59,792 nt of DNA from Burkholderia anthina (GTDB lineage Bacteria; Pseudomonadota; Gammaproteobacteria; Burkholderiales; Burkholderiaceae). The notes under the pieces are model-generated. The model worked only from the letters and a program-made list of their open reading frames with translations, had not been told where the DNA came from and did no database searches. This document shows, piece after piece, positions 26,136 through 35,337 of this stretch. The stretch is taken from NCBI RefSeq assembly GCF_902498995.1, contig NZ_CABVLY010000040.1, forward strand, positions 1 through 59,792, read 5' to 3'. The position numbers and the translations under genes are program-made. Every line of letters starts with the position of its first letter. Position 1 is the stretch's first letter.

Positions 26136-26321
26136 TCAGTCGAGGGAGAACGTGTCGAGCGGCTGGTTCGCGCGCGCATCGGTCGCGAAGCGCGCGGCGA
26201 GCTGTTCGTACAGCCGGCGCGCCTCGTCGAGCGTCAGGTCGATCCAGTACGGATCGCCGGCGCCGTCGTTGAGTCGTTCGGGCGAAAACTGGATTTCGAG
26301 CACACTGCCTTTGCGATACAT
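26136..26321 (-). CDS. Small unknown protein, 61 aa
   Basis: A short protein beginning MYRKGSVLEIQFSPERLNDG with the later segment DPYWIDLTLDEARRLYEQLA, a compact beta-then-helix pattern that looks like a real folded domain. No family is recognised. The start at 26321 is favoured over an upstream open frame because it gives the structured part only. It is divergent from the DeoR regulator by 200 bases. Confidence 0.6.
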   Translation of the reverse strand: MYRKGSVLEIQFSPERLNDGAGDPYWIDLTLDEARRLYEQLAARFATDARANQPLDTFSLD

Positions 26322-26521
26322 GGCGTGAGTTCCTTGATGGTCTGCCGTTCGGCGAAACGCAGAGTGTAGCAATCGCATGCCGCACCGATTCGCGCACCTC
26401 AGGCAATACAGAATTTCACTTTCGCGGCGCGCTCGCGCGTCGCGCCGTCGTCAAATGACGGTCAAACGGCCGTAATACAATGGTCGGCTTACCCATTACC
26501 AGTCGCCCCGGGCGCATTGCG

Positions 26522-27280
26522 ATGCTGGCGGAACAACGTCATCAATACATCCTGTCGGAGCTTGGACGGTCGGGCGCGCTGTCGGTCGCCGAACTCGTGC
26601 GTTCGCTCGACGTGTCGCGCGAGACGGTACGGCGCGACCTGAATGCGCTCGCGGCGCGCGGCCTGCTCGTGATGACGCACGGCGGCGCGCTGGCGGCGGA
26701 CCGCCGCGAGCCGAGCCTGTCCGAGCGCGAAGCGGCGAACGCCGAAGCGAAGCGCACGATCGGGCGGCGCGCGGCCGAATTCGTGCCCGACGACGCCTCG
26801 GTGCTGATCGACTCGGGCAGCACGCCGCATGCGGTCGCGCTCGCGCTGGCCGATCGTCACCGGTTGTCGATCTACACGAACGACTGGCGCACCGCGTTCG
26901 TGCTCGCGCGGCGCAACGGCAATCGCGTGACGCTGCTCGGCGGCGAACTGTCCGACGACGAAGACGCCACGTTCGGGCTCGATACGATCCAGCAGCTCGC
27001 GCAATACCATGTCGACTTCGCATTCGTCGGCGCGGGCGGCATCACGACCGACGGCGACTGCACCGACTATTCGCGGCTCGCCGCCGAAGTGCGCAGCCGG
27101 ATGATCGCGGCGGCCGGCATGGCGATCATCGTCGCCGACCATTCGAAGTTCGGCCGCGTGACGCCGGTGCGGATCAACGGCACGTCGGCCGCACGCTATC
27201 TGGTCACCGAGCGCATGCCGGACAAGGCCGTGCGCCGCGCGCTGACCGCCCGCGGCATCGAGCTGCTCGTGTGCGACTGA
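26522..27280 (+). CDS. DeoR-family transcriptional regulator
   Basis: A 252-aa repressor of the DeoR/GlpR type. The N-terminal helix-turn-helix reads MLAEQRHQYILSELGRSGAL then LVRSLDVSRETVRRDLNALA, and the C-terminal sugar-phosphate sensor includes SVLIDSGSTPHAVALAL and FVGAGGITTDGDCTDYS. A TAATACAAT element near 26475-26483 looks like a -10, which places the transcript start too close to the ATG at 26480, so I use the second ATG at 26522. No sugar operon is adjacent; target is unknown. Confidence 0.88.
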   Translation: MLAEQRHQYILSELGRSGALSVAELVRSLDVSRETVRRDLNALAARGLLVMTHGGALAADRREPSLSEREAANAEAKRTIGRRAAEFVPDDASVLIDSGSTPHAVALALADRHRLSIYTNDWRTAFVLARRNGNRVTLLGGELSDDEDATFGLDTIQQLAQYHVDFAFVGAGGITTDGDCTDYSRLAAEVRSRMIAAAGMAIIVADHSKFGRVTPVRINGTSAARYLVTERMPDKAVRRALTARGIELLVCD

Positions 27281-27392
27281 CCGACTGACGCGGCGCTGAC
27301 ATACAAGGTTCATCGAACGGTCATCGCAGGGGAAGAAGCACCGTCGACACTGACCCATTCATCTCGACCGGCCGGCCCGGCAGGAGCAACGA

Positions 27393-29174
27393 ATGACCGT
27401 CAGCGTACGCAGCTATCTTTCCCCGACCCTCGTGCTGCTGGCCTTCGACTGGCCCGATGCGGCGTCGCGCACCGATTTCCTCGGCTTTGCGATCCGGCGC
27501 ACGCCGGGCTTCTGGTCGGCCGACGGCAAGACGCGGGCGCCGAACAGCTGGCTGCCGAACCGGCTGACGTTCGACGGCCCGGCCGCCGATACGCAGGGCG
27601 ATGCGCCGACCGATCAGGCGCCGATCCAGAAATTCATGTGGTGGGATGCGCGCATCGATCCGCAGGATCGCGGCGCGGCGTTCCGCTATGACGTCTATCC
27701 GGTCGTCGGCACGCCGGCGGACCTGCGGGTGCTCGATGCGCAGGCGGGCGTGTGCGACGTCGTGCTGCCCGCGCACGTCGAGGACGGCATCGGCACCTGG
27801 TTCAACCGCGCGGTGGTCAGCTCGCAGGCGTTCGCGAAACAGGTCGCGGCGCTGGGCCTCGAACCGAATGCGGCGCCGAGTGCCGCCCAGGCGCTGAAGC
27901 TGCGCACGTGGCTCGCGAACGACATGGAGCAGGTGTTCGCGCAGGTGCTCGACCCGGCGTCGCGCGCGGCGTCGGCCGTCTATCACCTGACCGACACGCT
28001 GTGGGCGCTGCCCGCGTTCGAAGCGTTCGGCCGTCAGCATGGCGAAGCGTCGCTTGCGATCGTCTACGACGCGCACACCACCGCGCGCAAGGGCAAGCCG
28101 CCGCTGCCGTCGCCGAACCAGCCGGCCGTCGATGCGCTGCAGGGGCTCGCGACGCTGGCGCCGCGCGACCGGACGCACATCATGCACGACAAGTTCATCG
28201 TGACGGACACGCCGCCGGACGCGGCGCCCGCGCGCGTGCTGACCGGTTCCGCGAACTTCACGACCGAAGGGCTGACGGAGCAGGCGAACGTGCTGCACGC
28301 GTTCGATTCGCCCGAGCTGGCCGCGCTGTACAACGATCGGGCGCATGCGCTCGCCGCGAATCCGCCGATCGCGGAGACGGCGCGGCTGTCGCAGGGCTGG
28401 TCGGCGCCGATGACGGTGGGCAGCGCGCGGGTGCGCGTTGCGTTTTCGCCGGAGCCGGCGGGGCAGCGCACCGAGATCGATACGATCGTCGCCGCGATCG
28501 CGGCCGCGAAGCACTCGGTGTCGTTCTGCCTGTTCATGCCGACCGATGCGGCGTTGCGCGATGCCTGCTTTGCGGCCGGCGACCGCGGCCTGATGATGTT
28601 CGGGCTGGTGAACCGCATCAACGTCGGCAGCGCGACGAAGGCCGATGCCGCGCAACACGATGGTCAGTCGCTCGATGCGGCGACGCTCGCGAACCTCGAG
28701 CTGTACCACCGCCAGCGCGACCATCGCGACGTGATCGATGCCGCGTATTTTTCACCGGCGACGGTGCCGAAGGGCTTCGAGCCGGAGCTGCGCCTCTTTC
28801 CGGGCGAACCGGCGCCTGCATACCCGCCGGTCGTGATCCATCACAAGTTCATCGTGATCGATGCGGAAGGCGCGAACCCGATCGTCTATACGGGCTCGGC
28901 GAACATGAGCCGCAACTCCGAGCAGTACAACGACGAGAACCTGCTCGAGATTCGCGATACACGCATCGCGGCGATCTATCTCGCGGAATTCCTGCGGCTC
29001 TACGAGCACTATCGTGCGCGGGCGCTGTCGATCGAGACGAAGCAGCACGGCGCGGGCACGCAGCGGCAGCTCTCGCTCGCGCCGGATTCGAGCTGGGCGA
29101 AGAAGTACTACGTGGCGGGCAGCCCGGAAGAGAAGGCGCGGATCGCGCTGGCGGCGACGGCGCCGACGGACTGA
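27393..29174 (+). CDS. Phospholipase-D-like protein with two HKD motifs
   Basis: A 593-aa protein of the PLD superfamily. Both HxK(x)4D motifs are intact: His265/Lys267/Asp272 in IMHDKFIVTDTPP followed by LTGSANFTTEG, and His483/Lys485/Asp490 in VIHHKFIVIDAEG followed by YTGSANMSRNSEQYN. The enzyme should be an active phosphodiesterase on phospholipid or nucleic acid. No signal peptide, membrane segment or PX/PH domain is seen. GCAGGAG precedes the ATG. No VgrG, PAAR or immunity-like gene is adjacent, so the context does not point to a type VI effector, although PLD effectors occur in this genus. Confidence 0.9.
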   Translation: MTVSVRSYLSPTLVLLAFDWPDAASRTDFLGFAIRRTPGFWSADGKTRAPNSWLPNRLTFDGPAADTQGDAPTDQAPIQKFMWWDARIDPQDRGAAFRYDVYPVVGTPADLRVLDAQAGVCDVVLPAHVEDGIGTWFNRAVVSSQAFAKQVAALGLEPNAAPSAAQALKLRTWLANDMEQVFAQVLDPASRAASAVYHLTDTLWALPAFEAFGRQHGEASLAIVYDAHTTARKGKPPLPSPNQPAVDALQGLATLAPRDRTHIMHDKFIVTDTPPDAAPARVLTGSANFTTEGLTEQANVLHAFDSPELAALYNDRAHALAANPPIAETARLSQGWSAPMTVGSARVRVAFSPEPAGQRTEIDTIVAAIAAAKHSVSFCLFMPTDAALRDACFAAGDRGLMMFGLVNRINVGSATKADAAQHDGQSLDAATLANLELYHRQRDHRDVIDAAYFSPATVPKGFEPELRLFPGEPAPAYPPVVIHHKFIVIDAEGANPIVYTGSANMSRNSEQYNDENLLEIRDTRIAAIYLAEFLRLYEHYRARALSIETKQHGAGTQRQLSLAPDSSWAKKYYVAGSPEEKARIALAATAPTD

Positions 29175-29199
29175 CGCGCGGCGCACGCGTTCGAATGCG

Positions 29200-29231
29200 C
29201 GCATGCGTCCGGCTCATGCCGGATGCATGCG
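29200..29231. terminator. Long hairpin between convergent genes
   Basis: CGCATGC-G-TCCGGC (29200-29213) pairs with GCCGGA-T-GCATGCG (29218-29231) around TCAT, a 14-position stem with one G.T pair. It lies between the convergent PLD-like and TetR genes and probably ends both transcripts, although no T-run follows. Confidence 0.5.
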
Positions 29232-29288
29232 TCGCGGCCTCGTTCGAGGCGCGAGTGCGCGACTCGCCGGCGTGTTTCGGGGAGAGGG

Positions 29289-29963
29289 CTACGCGGCGAC
29301 GTAGCGCAGCACGGAGTCGGCGATCGTCTCGCGATGCCGCGCACGCAGACGCGGCGCCGACGGATCGCGGCCGAATGCGGCGCCGAACGTATAGCGGTTC
29401 GACACGCGGTGGAAGCAGAACGAGCTGATCAGCAGGTGCAGGTCGAACGCGTCGATGTCCTTGCGGAACGCGCCGCTCGCCGCGCCGCGCTCGAGCAGTT
29501 CCTCGAGCGTCTTGATGATGCTGACGTTGCGGTTCTTGAATGACTTCAGCTGTTCGAGATACTTCGCGCCGTGGATGTTCTCGATCGACACGAGGCGGAC
29601 GAAGTCGCGATGCTTGTCGTGATAGTCGAACGTGAATTCGACGAGCCTGCGCATGCCTTCGCGCGGCTCCATGTCGCCGACGTGCAGTTCCTGCTCGAGC
29701 GCGCGGATGTCGCCGTACACCTTCTCCAGCACGGCCTCGTACAGGCCTTCCTTGCTTTCGAAGTAGTAGTAGAGCATCCGCTTCGTCGTGTTCGTGCGCT
29801 CGGCGATCGCGTCGACGCGCGCACCGGCGAGGCCCATCGCGGAAAATTCCTGCGTGGCGACGTCGAGGATGTTGCGCTTGGTTTGCTCGGGATCGTATTT
29901 GCGCCGCGTGTCGGACGCAAGCGCGCGGCTTTCGGACGTGGCGGCCTTGCTTCCAGCTTTCAT
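29289..29963 (-). CDS. TetR-family regulator
   Basis: A 224-aa regulator with a TetR DNA-binding domain (RRKYDPEQTKRNILDVATQE, then GLAGARVDAIAERTNTTKRM and LYYYFESKEGLYEAVLEKVY) and a ligand domain. The ATG at 29963 gives a normal TetR N-terminus. It lies 115 bases downstream of the FAD oxidase gene on the same strand, so it is the likely local regulator of the oxidase and permease (inference). Confidence 0.9.
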   Translation of the reverse strand: MKAGSKAATSESRALASDTRRKYDPEQTKRNILDVATQEFSAMGLAGARVDAIAERTNTTKRMLYYYFESKEGLYEAVLEKVYGDIRALEQELHVGDMEPREGMRRLVEFTFDYHDKHRDFVRLVSIENIHGAKYLEQLKSFKNRNVSIIKTLEELLERGAASGAFRKDIDAFDLHLLISSFCFHRVSNRYTFGAAFGRDPSAPRLRARHRETIADSVLRYVAA

Positions 29964-30078
29964 GTGACTTTGTTGTGGGTTCGCGGCGGCATGGAGAAAC
30001 CATTCTAGCATGCGGGAAATCCCCGCCCGGCCGACCTCCCGCTCTAATCGGCCGCGCGGTGTCGACCGTCGCCGCCGG

Positions 30079-31347
30079 TCAGCGCCGGCACGACGCGAGC
30101 GCGTCGCGGGCCTGGTACGCGGTGTACGTGAGTTGCGCGGCGGCGAGGCCCGCGAGCCCGAACGTGCGCGTGAGCCCGAACGCGGCGAAGCCTTCCGGCA
30201 CGGGCTGCTCGCCGGCCAGCGCGGCGGCGAGCGCTTCGCCGGCGACGGTGGTCGGCGCCATCCCGTGGCCGCCGAACGCGATCGCGTGCCACACGCCGTC
30301 CGCATCGCGGCCGATCTGCGGCATCTTGTGCCGCGCGTAGCTCATCAGCCCGCCCCACGCGTAGTCGACCTTCACGCCGTCGAGCTGCGGATACACGCGC
30401 AGCAGGTCGCGGCGCAGCAGGCGCGCGATCGCGTCGGGGCCGCGGTCGAGTACCGAGATCCGGCCGCCCCACAGGATCCGCGTGTCCTTCAGCGGACGGT
30501 AGTAGTCGAATGCGAAGCGCGTGTCGTAGATCGCGTACGGTGCGTCGATCGCGTCCGGCAGCCGCGTGCCGAGCGGTTCGGTCGCGATCACGTAGGTCGC
30601 GATCGGCAGCACCGCGCGTTCGATGCGCGGCGACACGCCGCGCGCATAGCCGCCGCCGGCGAACACGACGTCCTTCGCGCGCACCGTGCCCTGCGCCGTG
30701 CGCACGACGTAGCCGGCGCCTTCGCGGGCGATGCCGAGCGCGGCCGAACGTTCGTACACGCGTGCGCCGCCGCGCGAGGCGGCCGCCGCGACGCCGAGCA
30801 CGTACTTGAGCGGGTGGAAGTGGAACGCGTTCGGCTCGAACAGCCCGCCGTAGTAGCGCTGCGTCTTGAGCCGCGCGCGCAGCGCGTCGGTTGCGACCGG
30901 TTCCCAGTCGACGTTGAATTCCTGCTTCATCAGCGTGCGCACGCCGTCGAGCCGCGACGGATCGTCGAACCAGTTCGCGAGCATCACGCCCTCGTCGACG
31001 ATGTCGCAATCGATCCCGTAGCGCGCGATGCGCGTGCGGATCAGGTCGACCGCGTCGACGGTGAGCCGGTACAGGCGACGCCCTTCGTCGCGGCCGAGCG
31101 TGCGCAGCAGATCCGCGTTGTCGAGGCTGTAGCCGCCGAACACGAAGCCGCCATTGCGGCCCGATGCGCCGAAGCCGACCCGCTCGCTGTCGAGCACGAC
31201 GACGTCCGTCACGCCGCGCTCGACGAGACCGAGCGCCGTGCACAGGCCGGCGAGGCCGCCGCCGACGATGCAGACCTGCGTGTCGATCGTGCCGGTCAAT
31301 TGCGGGTAGGGCTGGCGGGTAACGGTGGCTTCGTAGAAATTCTGCAT
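30079..31347 (-). CDS. FAD-dependent amine oxidase, L-pipecolate-oxidase-like
   Basis: A 422-aa flavoenzyme of the DAO/PuuB fold. The FAD-binding Rossmann motif is VCIVGGGLAGLCTALGLVER (about residues 25-44), followed by SERVGFGASGRNGGFVFGG, typical of gamma-glutamylputrescine oxidase and AmaA-type L-pipecolate oxidases. The C-terminal WGGLMSYARHKMPQIGR and FGGHGMAPTTVAGE segments also fit. A divergent neighbour at 33692 encodes an aminoadipate-semialdehyde-type dehydrogenase, the next enzyme of pipecolate breakdown, and a permease gene lies upstream. I therefore favour L-pipecolate to piperideine-6-carboxylate, but putrescine-related substrates remain possible. Confidence 0.85.
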   Translation of the reverse strand: MQNFYEATVTRQPYPQLTGTIDTQVCIVGGGLAGLCTALGLVERGVTDVVVLDSERVGFGASGRNGGFVFGGYSLDNADLLRTLGRDEGRRLYRLTVDAVDLIRTRIARYGIDCDIVDEGVMLANWFDDPSRLDGVRTLMKQEFNVDWEPVATDALRARLKTQRYYGGLFEPNAFHFHPLKYVLGVAAAASRGGARVYERSAALGIAREGAGYVVRTAQGTVRAKDVVFAGGGYARGVSPRIERAVLPIATYVIATEPLGTRLPDAIDAPYAIYDTRFAFDYYRPLKDTRILWGGRISVLDRGPDAIARLLRRDLLRVYPQLDGVKVDYAWGGLMSYARHKMPQIGRDADGVWHAIAFGGHGMAPTTVAGEALAAALAGEQPVPEGFAAFGLTRTFGLAGLAAAQLTYTAYQARDALASCRR

Positions 31348-31436
31348 GCGGTTTCGGTGACTCGTAACGGCGGAAAACGGACGGCGCGCGTCGATCTTGC
31401 CTGAACGCGCGCGCCGCGTCGAATGGGGTTTTCAGT

Positions 31437-31470
31437 GCGCCGGCCGTCGCGGTCGGGCGGCGGCCGGCGC
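31437..31470. repeat. 10-bp inverted repeat between permease and oxidase
   Basis: GCGCCGGCCG (31437-31446) and CGGCCGGCGC (31461-31470) are perfect inverted repeats with a 14-base spacer, just after the permease stop and before the oxidase gene. It may attenuate read-through from permease to oxidase. Confidence 0.45.
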
Positions 31471-31481
31471 GTTACCGGGCG

Positions 31482-33062
31482 TTATGCGCCCGGCGTCGGG
31501 TTGACGGGGCGGGCGACGTAGGCCGGATAACCGGCGTCGGCCTTCTCCGCGGCGTCGGGCATCGCGTTGCGCTCGATCCACGGCGCGATCTCCATGTCCT
31601 CGTAGCGGACGAGGCGGCATTTGCGCACCAGCGCGTAGCCGAGCCAGATCACGAGGAAGAACGGCAGGCCGATGTAGGTCGCGGCGATGCCGGCCCAGTC
31701 GATCCTGTCGGCGAGGAACGCCTGGTAATCCTGGCCGAGCGCGACGATCGCGCACAGCGCGAACGCGAACAGCGGGCCGAACGGGAACCACTTCGACCGG
31801 TACGGCAACTGGTCGAGCCGGTAGCCCTGCTTCAGGAAACCCTTGCGGAACCGGTAATGGCTGACCGCGATGCCGAGCCATGTGATGAAGCCGGCCATGC
31901 CCGACGTGTTCAGCAGCCACAGGTACACCGTCTTGTCGCCGTACAGCGACGTGAGGAAGCACAGCCCGCCGATCGCCGTCGTCGCGTACAGCGCATTGCG
32001 CGGCACGCCGCCCGGCGACAGTTTGGCGAACAGTTTCGGCGCGCGGCCTTCGACCGCGAGGTTGTAGAGCATCCGCGTCGACGCGTACATGCCCGAGTTG
32101 CCGGCCGACAGCACGGCCGTCAGGATCACCGCGTTCATCACGCCGGCCGCGAACGCGAGGCCCGCGTGGCGGAACACGAGCGTGAACGGGCTCACGCCGA
32201 TGTCGGTCACGTCGCTCTTCAGCAGGCTCGGGTCGGTGTACGGAATCAGCACGCCGATCACGAAGATCGCGAACACGTAGAACAGCAGGATGCGCCAGAA
32301 GATCTGGCTGACCGCGCGCGGGATCGTGGTGCGCGGATTTTCCGATTCGCCGGCCGCGACGCCGATCATTTCGGTGCCCTGGAACGAGAAGCCCGCGATC
32401 ATCGCGACGCCCATCATCGCCGGCAGGCCGCCCGCGAACGGCGCGTCGCCGATCGTGAAGTTGCCCCAGCCGGCGCTCGGGCCGCCCTGCATGATCCCGA
32501 AGATCATCAGCAGGCCGATGCCGACGAACGCGAGCACCGTCAGCACCTTGATCAGTGCGAACCAGTATTCGGCCTCGCCGAAGCCGCGCACCGACAGCGC
32601 GTTGAGCGCGAAGATCAGCGTGAGGAAGATCGCGCTCCACCAGACGCCCGGTACGTGCGGGAACCAGTAGTTCATCACGAGCTGCGCGGCGACGAGTTCC
32701 ACCGCGAGCGTTACGGCCCAGCTGTACCAGTAGTTCCAGCCGAGCGCGAAGCCGAAGCCTTCGTCGACGAACTTCGAGCCGTAGGTCGCGAACGAGCCGG
32801 ATACCGGCATGAACGCGGCCATTTCGCCGAGGCTCGTCATCAGGAAATACACCATCAGGCCGATCATCATGTATGCGACCATCGCGCCGCCGGGGCCGGC
32901 CTGCGAGATCGACGCGCCGGACGCGACGAACAGGCCCGTGCCGATCGAGCCGCCGATCGCGATCATGCGCAGATGGCGTGCCTGCAGGCTGCGGTGGAGG
33001 GACGGCTTCGCGGGCGGCGAGCCGGACGGGCGGGGCGAATCGGGGCGGGCATCTGAATGCAT
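31482..33062 (-). CDS. Amino-acid permease, APC family
   Basis: A 526-aa, 12-helix permease. The conserved start of helix 1 (LQARHLRMIAIGGSIGTGLF) and helix 3-5 segments (SLGEMAAFMPVSGSFATYGS; GWNYWYSWAVTLAVELVAAQ) identify the amino-acid transporter branch of GabP/LysP/AnsP. In context (FAD amine oxidase downstream, aldehyde dehydrogenase divergent) it may import L-lysine or pipecolate. The ATG at 33062 is chosen to give the usual short hydrophilic N-terminus. Confidence 0.9.
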   Translation of the reverse strand: MHSDARPDSPRPSGSPPAKPSLHRSLQARHLRMIAIGGSIGTGLFVASGASISQAGPGGAMVAYMMIGLMVYFLMTSLGEMAAFMPVSGSFATYGSKFVDEGFGFALGWNYWYSWAVTLAVELVAAQLVMNYWFPHVPGVWWSAIFLTLIFALNALSVRGFGEAEYWFALIKVLTVLAFVGIGLLMIFGIMQGGPSAGWGNFTIGDAPFAGGLPAMMGVAMIAGFSFQGTEMIGVAAGESENPRTTIPRAVSQIFWRILLFYVFAIFVIGVLIPYTDPSLLKSDVTDIGVSPFTLVFRHAGLAFAAGVMNAVILTAVLSAGNSGMYASTRMLYNLAVEGRAPKLFAKLSPGGVPRNALYATTAIGGLCFLTSLYGDKTVYLWLLNTSGMAGFITWLGIAVSHYRFRKGFLKQGYRLDQLPYRSKWFPFGPLFAFALCAIVALGQDYQAFLADRIDWAGIAATYIGLPFFLVIWLGYALVRKCRLVRYEDMEIAPWIERNAMPDAAEKADAGYPAYVARPVNPTPGA

Positions 33063-33691
33063 GGCGGGTGCTGAGCGCTGTCTCCGGGATTGTCTTTTGG
33101 CTGCGAAGCGCGACGCGTCGCCGGCCGCCGCCGGGCGGCGGGGCTTCGCGGGAATGATCCGGTGCAACCGGCCCGCGACGCGCGTCGTCTTCGTCTGTCG
33201 TCCGGCCGCCGTCGGCGGCCGTCGATGCGCCGGGTGCGGCGCACCTCGACGTCGCCCCGATTGTGTGTGCCCGCCGGATGGGCTGCAAACGATATTTCCG
33301 CACAGGGTGATGCAACTTTGTCATCAAGTCGCGGCGTGCCGAGACGCGTCCGGATGGCCCGGTCACTGGCTTTGGACGCGTCCCATATGCGGGCTGAAAC
33401 GGCCCGGTGTGTCCTGCCCGGGTGTTGCGTTTTGGGAATGAAGTCGTGAGTTAATATCAATAGCGGCCCGACTTGTGGCCGCCGACAATGTGTCTCATGG
33501 ATCGTGCCTCGCGAGGTGGGGGCGCGCCGTCCGGCCGGGTTTCCGGCGGCGGCGCAGCGCGATGCGCCACGCGGCGCACCGGGCCTGCCGAGCAGCGCAT
33601 CCGCTTGCACAGGGCGCGCGAACGCGCTCCAATCGAATCACGCGGGCGGCGTCGCCGCCGCACCGATCAATCTGTCCCTGAAGAGGAAGTG
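33063..33691. other. Divergent regulatory region, permease / aldehyde dehydrogenase
   Basis: No gene is supported in these 630 bases. The region must hold the divergent promoters of the permease and the dehydrogenase. A TGATG...CATCA dyad (33308-33326, arms of five bases, nine-base spacer) and a GCGGCC...GGCCGC dyad near 33464-33483 are the only visible symmetric sites. An AT-rich stretch (about 33428-33462) marks a likely promoter for the rightward dehydrogenase gene. Confidence 0.4.
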
Positions 33692-35203
33692 ATGCAATTC
33701 AACGACATTCTTGCCGCGCTCGATATCGATCTCGCCCAGTGGAAAGGCAATGCGCTGACCGCGCGTTCGCCGCTCGACGGCGCGACGCTCGCGACGCTGG
33801 CGGTCGATTCGCCCGCCGACGCCGAGCGCAAGATCGACGCCGCACACGACGCATTCCTCAAGTGGCGCACGGTGCCGGCGCCGGTGCGCGGCGAGCTGGT
33901 GCGCGTGTTCGGCAACGTGCTGCGCGAGCACAAGGCCGAGCTGGGCCGCCTCGTCACGCTCGAAGCCGGCAAGATCACGTCGGAAGGGCTCGGCGAAGTG
34001 CAGGAAATGATCGACATCTGCGATTTCGCGGTCGGTCTGTCGCGTCAGCTTTACGGCCTGACGATCGCGTCCGAGCGCCCGGGCCACCGGATGATGGAAA
34101 CGTGGCACCCGATCGGCGTGTGCGGCGTGATCTCGGCGTTCAACTTCCCGGTCGCGGTGTGGGCGTGGAATGCGGCGCTCGCGTTCGTCTGCGGCGATTC
34201 GGTCGTGTGGAAGCCGTCGGAGAAAACGCCGCTTACCGCGATCGCATGCCACGTGCTGCTCCAGAAGGCGATCCGCGAATTCGGGAAGACGCATCCGGGC
34301 GTCGCGCCGGCGGAGTTGAGCCAGCTGGTGATCGGCATGCGTGACGTCGGTGAAGTGCTGACGTCGTCGAAGAAGGTGCCGGTCGTCAGCGCGACCGGCA
34401 GCGTGCGGATGGGCACGGAAGTCGCGAAGGTGCTGAGCCAGCGTCTCGCGCGCGGCATCCTCGAGCTCGGCGGCAACAACGGGATGATCGTCGCGCCGAG
34501 CGCCGATCTCGACCTCGTGGTGCGCGCCGTCACGTTCGCGGCGGTCGGCACGGCCGGCCAGCGCTGCACGACGCTGCGCCGCCTGATCGTCCATCGCAGC
34601 ATTGCCGATCAACTGCTGCCGCGCATCGAGAAGGCCTATGCGTCGGTGAAGGTCGGCAGCCCGCTCGAGGAAGGCACGCTCGTCGGCCCGCTGGTCGACC
34701 GTGCGTCGTTCGACGCGATGCAGAAGGCACTGGCCGATGCGCGCGAGCAGGGCGGCGAGGTGAAGGGCGGCGAGCGCGTCGATATCGGTCACGCAGATGC
34801 GTACTACGTGCGTCCGGCAATCGTGCGGATGCCGAAGCAATCGTCGGTGGTCGAGCGCGAGACGTTCGCGCCGATCCTGTACGTGATGATCTACGACGAC
34901 TTCGAAGACGCGATCGACGTGCACAACGCCGTGCCGCAAGGTCTGTCGTCGGCGATCTTCACGAACGACATGCGCGAGGCCGAGCAGTTCATGTCGGCGG
35001 CGGGCAGCGATTGCGGGATCGTCAACGTGAACATCGGCACGAGCGGCGCGGAGATCGGCGGCGCGTTCGGCGGCGAGAAGGAAACGGGCGGGGGTCGCGA
35101 GTCGGGTTCGGATGCATGGAAGGCGTATATGCGCCGTGCGACGAATACGATCAACTACAGCCGTCAGTTGCCGCTGGCGCAGGGTGTGAAGTTCGACGTG
35201 TGA
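33692..35203 (+). CDS. amaB: Aldehyde dehydrogenase, aminoadipate-semialdehyde type
   Basis: A 503-aa NAD(P)-dependent aldehyde dehydrogenase of the ALDH7-like branch. Visible motifs: ISAFNFPVAVWAWNAALAFV, the nucleotide site VSATGSVRMGTEVAKVLSQR, the glutamate segment ILELGGNNGMIVAPSAD, and the catalytic cysteine in VGTAGQRCTTLRRLIVHRS. The C-terminal IGGAFGGEKETGGGRESGSD is characteristic of AmaB/ALDH7 piperideine-6-carboxylate (alpha-aminoadipate semialdehyde) dehydrogenases. A strong AAGAGGAAG site precedes the ATG. With the FAD oxidase it would complete pipecolate to alpha-aminoadipate in lysine catabolism. Confidence 0.88.
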   Translation: MQFNDILAALDIDLAQWKGNALTARSPLDGATLATLAVDSPADAERKIDAAHDAFLKWRTVPAPVRGELVRVFGNVLREHKAELGRLVTLEAGKITSEGLGEVQEMIDICDFAVGLSRQLYGLTIASERPGHRMMETWHPIGVCGVISAFNFPVAVWAWNAALAFVCGDSVVWKPSEKTPLTAIACHVLLQKAIREFGKTHPGVAPAELSQLVIGMRDVGEVLTSSKKVPVVSATGSVRMGTEVAKVLSQRLARGILELGGNNGMIVAPSADLDLVVRAVTFAAVGTAGQRCTTLRRLIVHRSIADQLLPRIEKAYASVKVGSPLEEGTLVGPLVDRASFDAMQKALADAREQGGEVKGGERVDIGHADAYYVRPAIVRMPKQSSVVERETFAPILYVMIYDDFEDAIDVHNAVPQGLSSAIFTNDMREAEQFMSAAGSDCGIVNVNIGTSGAEIGGAFGGEKETGGGRESGSDAWKAYMRRATNTINYSRQLPLAQGVKFDV

Positions 35204-35241
35204 TGGGAGGCGGCGCGCGTAGCGCCGCTTGAAGTCGAAAC

Positions 35242-35284
35242 GGGCCGGTTACCGCGGAAGCGGTGACCGGCCCTCGTCGTTTTT
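35242..35284 (+). terminator. Strong intrinsic terminator after amaB
   Basis: GGGCCGGTTACCGC (35242-35255) pairs with GCGGTGACCGGCCC (35260-35273) around GGAA, with one wobble pair, and a T-run follows at 35280-35284. A shorter GCGGCGC/GCGCCGC hairpin (35210-35228) lies just before. Together they end amaB and probably the convergent MscS gene. Confidence 0.85.
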
Positions 35285-35337
35285 GGCGACACGTCTGCCG
35301 CGACGATCGATCGGCGCGCACGCGCCTGATTACTCAC

